Positions 12,975-18,732 of a DNA stretch of 18,732 bases are shown piece by piece. Position 1 is the first letter of the stretch. Each line of letters opens with the position of its first letter. The notes under the pieces are model-generated. The model made no database searches, was not told the DNA's origin, and saw only the letters and a list, made by a program, of their open reading frames with translations. Made by a program: the position numbers and the translations under genes. Source of the stretch: Chloroflexota bacterium (GTDB lineage: Bacteria > Chloroflexota > Anaerolineae > Anaerolineales > Villigracilaceae); assembly GCA_023459215.1 (NCBI GenBank), contig JAEWVF010000106.1:1-18732 (forward strand), written 5' to 3'.

Positions 12975-14900
12975 ATGAATTCCCCCACTGCAAGCACTTT
13001 TTGGCGTTTTCTGTTGATTTTCACTGCCCTGTTGTCGGTTTTGGCAATCATGGACACTTTCCAACTGGCCCAAGGGCTGGAGGTCAACCCGTTCGCCAGC
13101 AAAACGATTTTGGGGATGTTGGCATTTTTCACGCTGACGGTTTTGAGTACAGCGGCCGGATTCGCGCTCACCTTTACCGGCTACCGTTTCGGGACGATTT
13201 CTGCGCTGCAACTACCGGCCCGCATCGGCAGCGCGTTCCGTTTGGCCGCCGTCCCATCCTTTGCTGTGGCGTTGATGGCCTTCCCGCTGCTTTATGCCTT
13301 GCCCGAATTTCGGCAGCTTTTTGGCGCTGGCAACATCCGTTTTCTCGTTTTCTGGCTGTTGGCTCTGGCTGGAATGTATTCTCTCCAGGCCTTGCGCCCG
13401 GCCTGGGGTTTTCCCACGGCTCTGGCGGCAACCCTGGCTTTGCAGTCGGCGATTAATTTGGCCGCATCTTATTTGCCGGCTATCACTGATTATCCCTTTG
13501 CCCTGGGCTGGTCCGAAACGAGCCGCTTTTACTTTCCATCCCTGTTCTTCGCCGAGAAAATTTACGGACAGCCTCTGCCCTGGCCGATCCTGCATCCGAG
13601 CCTGCATTTGCTGCTGACGCCTCCGTACTGGTTCGATGCGCCGCTCTGGGTTCATCGCGCCTGGCAGGTTGGGATTCGCTTCTTGCTGGTCGGACTGATT
13701 GCCCCGGCGCTTTTGTCCCGTTTTAAGGTGGAGAGTCGGGTTTTTAAATTCTTCCTGTTAACCTGGATTCTGGTTTATCTGTTTGTTTTGCCGCTCTACC
13801 TGCACCTGCCGCTGATGATTTTCCCGCTCCTGTGGTTCTTCCGCCCGCAGGATGACCGCCGGACGTGGATTTTGCTGCTCCTGGCTTCGCTTTGGGCGGG
13901 CATCAGCCGCTTGAACTGGTACCCGATGCCGGGATTGATTTTATCCATCCTGTGGCTGCTGGAAACAAACCCTGCAAAAATGGGCCTGTTTGCCCGTTTC
14001 TGGCGGCCTGCTGCCTGGACAATTTCTGGCACGCTCCTGGCCTATGCCGTTTCGCAGCTTTATATCCCGCTTTCGGGCAACCAGCCGGGAGACTTTTTCA
14101 CCAGTCTGACTTCGGCCCTGCTCTGGCCGCGTCTGTGGCCCAATGAAACCTACGCGTTGGGCATTGTGCCGGGGATACTCCTGTTCTCTTTGCCGCTTTT
14201 GGTATTGCTTATCCCCCAGGAGTGGCGAAAAAACCTGTCCCGGCTCGATTTGCTGGCGTTGGCGGCGATTTTGCTTGTGCTTTTTGCTGGCGGGCTATTG
14301 GTCAGTTTGAAAATTGGCGGTGGCGCTGATTTGCACAATATGGATGCCTATGCGGTTGTCCTGTTAATTCTCGCCGCATATGCATTCTTCCGCAGACAGC
14401 AACCAATCCCCTGGCAGGCGGCGGCGCTGCTCGTGCTGATTCCGGCCTGGTTTGCGCAACAACCCGGCAGCGGGGTCGTGCAATATGACAAGGCTGCCAG
14501 CCAGGCCACTTTAACGGCCATCCAACAGCGGGTCGATGCGACCGAGGGTGAAATCCTGTTCATTAACCAGCGCCACTTAATCGCCATGAAGATGCTCGCA
14601 GGTGTGGAACTCATCCCCGAATATGAACGCGAAGACCTGATGGAAATGGCCATGGCCAATAATACTGCCTACCTGGAGCGTTTCGAGCAGGATATTGCCA
14701 GCCAGCGTTTTGCCATCATTATTGTTGACCCGCTGCGCTTCAACCTGGTTGGCGAGGAAGATGCGATGGGCGCGGAAAACAACGCCTGGTCGCGGCGGGT
14801 AGCCAAGCCTATCCTGTGCTGGTACCGGGAAGACGAAACCTTCCCCGCTGACCGGATCGTGATTTACGTTCCGCGCGAGGAAGGTCGCCAGTGTCCTTAA
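12975..14900 (+). CDS. Polytopic membrane protein, possible GT-C type glycosyltransferase
   Basis: 641 residues with many hydrophobic segments (roughly ten or more from residue 10 to 490), then a soluble C-terminal domain of about 150 residues (DKAASQATLTAIQQRVD... to VIYVPREEGRQCP) that should sit outside the membrane. Features such as an early Asp in MDTFQLAQGLEVNPF, a long luminal-type loop with FYFPSLFFAEKIYGQPLPWPILHPS, GISRLNWYPMPG near 309-320 and GGGADLHNMDAY near 449-460 resemble polyprenyl-phosphate-sugar-dependent GT-C membrane enzymes, but no family is firmly recognised. Donor and acceptor are unknown. The start at 12975 is set by the -10 box position and by avoiding overlap with the divergent methyltransferase. 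Its stop is 10 bp from the convergent permease stop. Confidence 0.82.
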   Translation: MNSPTASTFWRFLLIFTALLSVLAIMDTFQLAQGLEVNPFASKTILGMLAFFTLTVLSTAAGFALTFTGYRFGTISALQLPARIGSAFRLAAVPSFAVALMAFPLLYALPEFRQLFGAGNIRFLVFWLLALAGMYSLQALRPAWGFPTALAATLALQSAINLAASYLPAITDYPFALGWSETSRFYFPSLFFAEKIYGQPLPWPILHPSLHLLLTPPYWFDAPLWVHRAWQVGIRFLLVGLIAPALLSRFKVESRVFKFFLLTWILVYLFVLPLYLHLPLMIFPLLWFFRPQDDRRTWILLLLASLWAGISRLNWYPMPGLILSILWLLETNPAKMGLFARFWRPAAWTISGTLLAYAVSQLYIPLSGNQPGDFFTSLTSALLWPRLWPNETYALGIVPGILLFSLPLLVLLIPQEWRKNLSRLDLLALAAILLVLFAGGLLVSLKIGGGADLHNMDAYAVVLLILAAYAFFRRQQPIPWQAAALLVLIPAWFAQQPGSGVVQYDKAASQATLTAIQQRVDATEGEILFINQRHLIAMKMLAGVELIPEYEREDLMEMAMANNTAYLERFEQDIASQRFAIIIVDPLRFNLVGEEDAMGAENNAWSRRVAKPILCWYREDETFPADRIVIYVPREEGRQCP

Positions 14901-14910
14901 TTTCAGGTGT

Positions 14911-15879
14911 TTACAGCCCGCGTTCGCCGCGGATGTAGGGGTTGCCCAGCGCCGCCGGAGCGCCCAAACGTTTGCGCATCGCCTCGCGCGAGCCTAAAAT
15001 CAGCACGATGACGGTGAAGGCGTACGGCAGCATTTGCAGGAAAAAGCCCCAGTACGGGTTGTAATAAAACGGATTGGCCAACCCTAAAATCATGGTTGGG
15101 CCTTGGATGTCGAGAATCAGGCGGCGGAGTGCGCCGAAAGCATAAGCTCCCAACATGGCGCGGAACGGGTCCCACTGGGCAAAGATGACCAGACCGACCG
15201 CGATCCAGCCCTGGCCGGCGGTGGTCAACTCGCTGAACCAGCCGGGTGAAATCGCCAGGCTGATGGTGGCCCCGGCCAGACCGGCAAAAACCCCACCCAC
15301 AAAGACATACAGGTAACGGGTTCGATAAACGTTGATGCCCAGGGCATCGGCGGCAGCCGGGTATTCACCGACCGCGCGCAGGTGCAGGCCCGGGCGGGTG
15401 CGGTTGATGTAGTACCAGGCCAGGGGGGTGATCAGGTAGCCCAGGTAGACCAAAATGCTCTGATTGGTGAAGAAGATTGGGCCGATGAAGGGGATTTGCG
15501 CCAGCAGCGGGATCGAGAAGTTGGGCAGCAGCGAAATTGTCCCGGCTTTGCTCAAGCCTTCGCCAAACACTAGGCTGATGCCTGCGCCCAGGAAGGTCAG
15601 CGAAAGCCCACTGACCACCTGGTCGGCTTGCAGGTGGATGGAGATGAAAGCGTGAATCTGGCTGATCAGGCCGGCCACCAGCATGGCGACCAGCAATCCC
15701 AGCCAGGGGTTGCCGGTGTAAACGGCCACGCTGAAAGCGCTCATCGCGCCAATCAGCATCATGCCTTCAACGCCCAGGTTAAGTACGCCGGAGCGCTCGG
15801 CCAGAATCTCGCCCAGGGTGGCAAACAACAAAACGGTTCCGCTGGTAACGCCTGCTTGCAAAATAATGATGGGATCCAT
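14911..15879 (-). CDS. ABC transporter permease, BMP/nucleoside type (NupQ/YufQ-like)
   Basis: 322 residues, mostly membrane-spanning. The BPD_transp_2 family signature is ERSGVLNLGVEGMM at about 28-41, followed by helices with Gly-rich turns and a VGEYPAAADALGINVYRTRY cytoplasmic loop that contacts the ATPase. It is one half of the transmembrane channel. A GAGGAGG sits 8 nt before the ATG, inside the end of the upstream permease gene, and the intergenic gap is 3 nt. With the paralogous permease and the double ATPase this matches the YufO-YufP-YufQ/NupOPQ layout, for which purine nucleosides are known substrates; specificity here is inferred. Confidence 0.93.
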   Translation of the reverse strand: MDPIIILQAGVTSGTVLLFATLGEILAERSGVLNLGVEGMMLIGAMSAFSVAVYTGNPWLGLLVAMLVAGLISQIHAFISIHLQADQVVSGLSLTFLGAGISLVFGEGLSKAGTISLLPNFSIPLLAQIPFIGPIFFTNQSILVYLGYLITPLAWYYINRTRPGLHLRAVGEYPAAADALGINVYRTRYLYVFVGGVFAGLAGATISLAISPGWFSELTTAGQGWIAVGLVIFAQWDPFRAMLGAYAFGALRRLILDIQGPTMILGLANPFYYNPYWGFFLQMLPYAFTVIVLILGSREAMRKRLGAPAALGNPYIRGERGL

Positions 15880-15882
15880 GCG

Positions 15883-17016
15883 CTAGGCCTCCTCGCCAAC
15901 CCGAACAATCCGCACCCGATAGCGCAGCAGGAAGTCACTGGCAATCAGGCAGACCAGGATAATGCCCTGGATCATCTTTGGGATACCCGACGGCTGGATT
16001 TCACGCCCGGCCAGCAGCAAAGCGCCGAACAAAATCGAAACCAGGATGGCTGCAATCGGGTTGAGCTTTGCCAGCCAGGCCACGATGATGCCGGTGAAAC
16101 CGTAGCCTGCCGCCACCGGGGAAGTCTGTAAGCGATGGACAACGCCGGTAATCTCAGACATGCCGCCCAGCCCGGCCAGCGCACCGGAGAGCATCATCGC
16201 CAGGACAACATTTTTGCTGATGTTGATGCCGGCGTAGTTGGCGGCAGTGGCGTTATCGCCGATCAGGCGGATTTCGTATCCCCAGCGGCTGCGGTAGATG
16301 ATAAACCACAGGATAATGGCGGCGACAATCCCGATGACCAGGCCGAGGTGGGTGGTCAGGCCGCGCATCATGGGAAGGCTCTCTGCCATGTCCAACAAGC
16401 GCGGCAGGCGCGCGGTTTCTGGGAATTTGGGACTCATCTGAAAGCCGCCCTCCGACCACACCCCAAAAATCCAGAAGTTGATCCACGAGATGGCGATGTA
16501 GTTGAGCATCAGGCTGCTGATGATTTCGTTTACGTTGAATTTTGCTTTCAGGAAGCCGGGAATCAGCCCCCATAATGCGCCGAAAACCAGACCCGCCAGG
16601 ATCATGACCGGGATAAAAATCCAGCTTGGGGTTTCGGCGGGCAGCACCGGGGCCAGCACAATCACACTCGCGCCAAACGCGCCCATAATGAACTGTCCCT
16701 CCGCACCGATGTTCCACAATTTCATGCGGAAGGCAATCGAGCAGGCCAGGGCCGTAAACAGAATCGGCGTGGCCTTGACCAGGGTATCGGAAAGCACGCC
16801 CAGGCTGCCGAAGGAGGCTCCGGCGATGTGGGCGTAGGTTGCAAACGGATTCCCGCCGACAACGGCGATGACAATGCCGCCAAGAATCAGCGCCACCACC
16901 ACAGCCCCCAACGAAACTGCGCCGGGGAACCAGGCCGGAGGGGTATCCAGCCTGGGCTCAAACTGAATGCGGTATGGAAATCCTTTTGGCTTGGGCGTGG
17001 AGGTTGTCTCAGCCAT
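15883..17016 (-). CDS. ABC transporter permease, BMP/nucleoside type (NupP/YufP-like)
   Basis: 377 residues. A 30-residue hydrophilic N-terminus precedes the first helix, and the family motif FRMKLWNIGAEGQFIMGA lies near 97-114. A large Pro/Gly-containing loop (FPETARLPRLLDMAESLPMM) and the cytoplasmic coupling segment IRLIGDNATAANYAGINI follow. It forms the second channel subunit with the downstream permease. The ATG at 17016 overlaps the end of the ATPase gene by 8 bp (translational coupling), with CTGGAG about 10 nt upstream. It differs from the other permease by its longer N-terminal half, as usual for this pair. Confidence 0.93.
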   Translation of the reverse strand: MAETTSTPKPKGFPYRIQFEPRLDTPPAWFPGAVSLGAVVVALILGGIVIAVVGGNPFATYAHIAGASFGSLGVLSDTLVKATPILFTALACSIAFRMKLWNIGAEGQFIMGAFGASVIVLAPVLPAETPSWIFIPVMILAGLVFGALWGLIPGFLKAKFNVNEIISSLMLNYIAISWINFWIFGVWSEGGFQMSPKFPETARLPRLLDMAESLPMMRGLTTHLGLVIGIVAAIILWFIIYRSRWGYEIRLIGDNATAANYAGINISKNVVLAMMLSGALAGLGGMSEITGVVHRLQTSPVAAGYGFTGIIVAWLAKLNPIAAILVSILFGALLLAGREIQPSGIPKMIQGIILVCLIASDFLLRYRVRIVRVGEEA

Positions 17017-18580
17017 GTTTTTCGGCTCCAGTCTTTAAGATTTGTTCGAGCGGAGTGCCGGTCATCATCTGCCCGACCGTTTCTACATCGGGGTCGCGCA
17101 CTTCGCCCATCAGGCGGCCTTCATAAATGACCGCCACCCGGTCGCTGAGCGAGAGCAATTCTTCCAGTTCCTCAGAAATCAACAGGATCGCTGCGCCCGC
17201 CTCGCGCTGGGCCAAAAGCAAACGGTGGACTCCCTCAATTGCGCCCACATCCAGGCCGCGGGTGGGTTGCACCGCCACCAGCAGCGCGGGGTGCCCTGAA
17301 ATTTCACGCGCCAGGATCACGCGTTGCAAATTTCCGCCCGAAAGCAGACGTACTGGCGTATCGATGTTCGGCACAACGATGTTGTAGGCATCCTTTAGTT
17401 CTTTGGCAAAATGCTGCGCGGCAGGGATGTCAAGCATCCAGCCATGCGAGATTGGCTCCTGGCGATAGTTTTTCATGATGACATTATCGGTCACGCTCAA
17501 GTTCGGCGCAGAACCAACGTGGGTGCGGTCCTCGGGCACATAAGCCAGGCCGCGTTCAATCGCATATTGGGCCGGATGATTGTTGACTTCCACGCCGTTC
17601 AGCAGGATTCTGCCTTTGGTGCATTTTCTCAGCCCGGAGATAATCTGCGAAAGTTCGCGCTGCCCGTTGCCTGCCACTCCGGCCAGGCCGTAGATTTCGC
17701 CCGCGCGGATCTCGAACGACATCCCGCGCACAGCCGGCAAACCTTTATCGTTCTCAGCGTGGACATCTTCTACCTTAAGGATGACATCCCCGGCTTCCTG
17801 CTGCTTTTTCTCCATCTGGAAAACCACATCGCGTCCGACCATCAATTTGGCCAGGTCTTGCCGCGTTGCCCCTTCGACCGGAACGCCCGAAGCCGTGACT
17901 TTGCCCTTGCGCAGTACCGTCACCCGGTCTGAAATTGCCATGACTTCTTGCAGTTTGTGGCTGATGAAGATAATCGATTTTCCTTGCTGGGTCATCGAAC
18001 GCAAGGTTTCGAATAAAACTTCGGTTTCCTGGGGGGCCAACACCGCGGTGGGTTCATCCATGATCAGGACATCTGCGCCGCGATAGAGCATCTTAAGGAT
18101 TTCAACGCGTTGCTGTTCGCCCACCGATAATTGCCAGATTTTGGCCTTGGGATCAACTTCCATGCCAAAGCGTTGGCCCAGTTCGGCAATTTTCTGGTCA
18201 TACTCGTTTAAATTCATACGAAAACGCGGCTCGTCCATACCGAGCAGGATGTTTTCGGTAACTGTCTGTGAAGGAACCAGCATAAAATGCTGGTGGATCA
18301 TGCCAATGCCCGCCTTGATGGCGTCTTTTGGCGAGTGGAAGCGGACTTCCTGGTTCTTGACTTTGATGATGCCGGCTTCGGCGCTGTAAAGCCCGGCCAG
18401 CACATTCATGAGCGTACTTTTGCCTGCGCCATTTTCCCCCAGAAGCGCATGGATTTCACCCTGGCGGAGTTCAAAATCTGCGTGGTCATTGGCCAAAACG
18501 CCGGGAAAGCGTTTGACAATGCCTTTCATGGTGACAACAAGCGGTACATTTGCGGGGATTTCGGGTCTGGTTTGTTCCAC
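17009..18580 (-). CDS. ABC transporter ATPase with two nucleotide-binding domains, BMP/sugar type (NupO/YufO-like)
   Basis: 523 residues from a GTG start. Domain 1 has Walker A GENGAGKST at 48-56, LSVGEQQR at 151-158 and VLIMDEPTAVL at 171-181. Domain 2 is the degenerate type usual in this family: the Walker A position reads GVAGNGQREL (301-310) without GK[ST], while LSGGNLQR (413-420) is intact and the Walker B glutamate is replaced by Gln438 (VAVQPTRGLD). Domain 1 is therefore the likely hydrolytic site. It powers the two permeases encoded downstream. The GTG at 18580 is chosen over the ATG at 18640 because AGGGAG lies 7 nt upstream of it and because the longer form would run into the terminator preceding it. 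Confidence 0.93.
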   Translation of the reverse strand: MEQTRPEIPANVPLVVTMKGIVKRFPGVLANDHADFELRQGEIHALLGENGAGKSTLMNVLAGLYSAEAGIIKVKNQEVRFHSPKDAIKAGIGMIHQHFMLVPSQTVTENILLGMDEPRFRMNLNEYDQKIAELGQRFGMEVDPKAKIWQLSVGEQQRVEILKMLYRGADVLIMDEPTAVLAPQETEVLFETLRSMTQQGKSIIFISHKLQEVMAISDRVTVLRKGKVTASGVPVEGATRQDLAKLMVGRDVVFQMEKKQQEAGDVILKVEDVHAENDKGLPAVRGMSFEIRAGEIYGLAGVAGNGQRELSQIISGLRKCTKGRILLNGVEVNNHPAQYAIERGLAYVPEDRTHVGSAPNLSVTDNVIMKNYRQEPISHGWMLDIPAAQHFAKELKDAYNIVVPNIDTPVRLLSGGNLQRVILAREISGHPALLVAVQPTRGLDVGAIEGVHRLLLAQREAGAAILLISEELEELLSLSDRVAVIYEGRLMGEVRDPDVETVGQMMTGTPLEQILKTGAEKHG

Positions 18581-18587
18581 GGATTTT

Positions 18588-18592
18588 CTCCC
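18588..18592 (-). promoter_or_regulatory. Shine-Dalgarno deciding the GTG start of the ABC ATPase
   Basis: GGGAG (AGGGAG in full) 7 nt before GTG 18580 on the minus strand. No comparable site precedes the ATG at 18640, and the T-run of the terminator would lie within that longer frame. Confidence 0.65.
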
Positions 18593-18614
18593 TGCGGGTA
18601 AGATAATTTCTATT

Positions 18615-18649
18615 AAAAAGGGGCCAGGATATTTGCACACCCTGGCCCC
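18615..18649 (-). terminator. Intrinsic terminator/attenuator between binding-protein and ATPase genes
   Basis: Minus strand: GGGGCCAGG (18649-18641), 12-nt loop, CCTGGCCCC (18628-18620), then TTTTT. A perfect 9-bp GC-rich stem. It lies in the 83-bp gap after the binding-protein gene, where ABC operons often keep a partial terminator so that the binding protein is made in excess. Confidence 0.8.
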
Positions 18650-18663
18650 GGTTACAGCGTTGT

Positions 18664-18732
18664 TTAGTTGCTGGGCAACTCAGCGGTGATGCCTTCAGCC
18701 CACCACTTCATGCAGTACTTGCAGCCCAGGCC
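18664..18732 (-). CDS. C-terminus of a BMP-family substrate-binding lipoprotein (partial)
   Basis: Only the last 22 codons and the TAA stop are in the window; the gene continues past the right edge. The visible end reads LGCKYCMKWWAEGITAELPSN, containing a CxxC and a Trp pair. Too little is present to recognise a family by itself. The call rests on position: a protein encoded directly upstream of a NupO/P/Q-type ATPase and permease pair is normally the BMP/Med lipoprotein that binds the nucleoside outside the membrane. Confidence 0.6.
   Translation of the reverse strand, partial: GLGCKYCMKWWAEGITAELPSN

Noticed and set aside
12942..13211. N-terminal extension of the methyltransferase
   Set aside because: Overlaps the divergent membrane-protein gene and reads as Gln/Arg/Asn-rich antisense product.
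1..18732. CRISPR array, phage genes, toxin-antitoxin or defence system
   Set aside because: No regularly spaced repeats, integrase, transposase or recognised defence domain found. The Sir2 protein has a full stand-alone deacetylase domain without the extra domains of defence sirtuins.

Overview
The window looks like ordinary chromosome from a moderately GC-rich bacterium. The most likely source is Chloroflexota, class Anaerolineae or a close relative. That placement is inference: it rests on the gene set (a DnaB/DnaD/DnaC-like replication cassette, a bifunctional-nuclease-domain protein, a Pro/Glu/Thr-rich lipoprotein, a GT-C-like membrane protein with an NWYP motif, a BMP-type nucleoside ABC transporter) and on general resemblance, not on a search. 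I see no phage, IS transposase or CRISPR array.

Layout. 1-3593 (minus strand): a DUF151/bifunctional nuclease protein, then the replicative helicase DnaB, a DnaD-domain protein and a DnaC/DnaI-like helicase-loader ATPase that runs off the left edge. A T-rich spacer holding a terminator separates the nuclease gene from dnaB, and an 82-bp hairpin repeat of MITE/REP type lies between dnaB and the dnaD-like gene. 3738-5510 (plus): mutL of the endonuclease-proficient type, ending in a hairpin that overlaps its stop codon. 5549-8667 (minus): a compact three-gene unit transcribed in the order REC-CpaE/TadZ-like protein, Sir2 deacetylase, soluble GAF histidine kinase. 8771-9168 (plus): tmRNA (ssrA) with a readable tag, ANRTSYAAMPLAA, followed by a textbook terminator. 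9353-10147 (plus): a lipoprotein. 10309-12189 (plus): dnaK. 12195-12941 (minus): a SAM methyltransferase. 12975-14900 (plus): a polytopic membrane protein, divergent from the methyltransferase across only 33 bp. 14911-18732 (minus): a BMP-family ABC transporter, in transcription order substrate-binding protein (only its C-terminus is here), terminator, double ATPase, permease, permease.

How the parts relate. The left cassette gathers helicase and helicase-loading functions and lies next to mismatch repair. The central unit combines a complete phosphorelay pair (His kinase H175, receiver D53) with an NAD-dependent deacylase, and is the most unusual arrangement here. tmRNA and DnaK are protein-quality-control genes. 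The right end is a nucleoside-type importer.

Regulatory signals stand out more than gene content. Three genes (mutL, the methyltransferase and the membrane protein) have a good -10 hexamer exactly 6 nt before ATG and no Shine-Dalgarno, which suggests leaderless mRNAs. Two of these promoters are back to back within 33 bp. dnaK appears to use a strong terminator that lies inside the coding region of the convergent methyltransferase gene.
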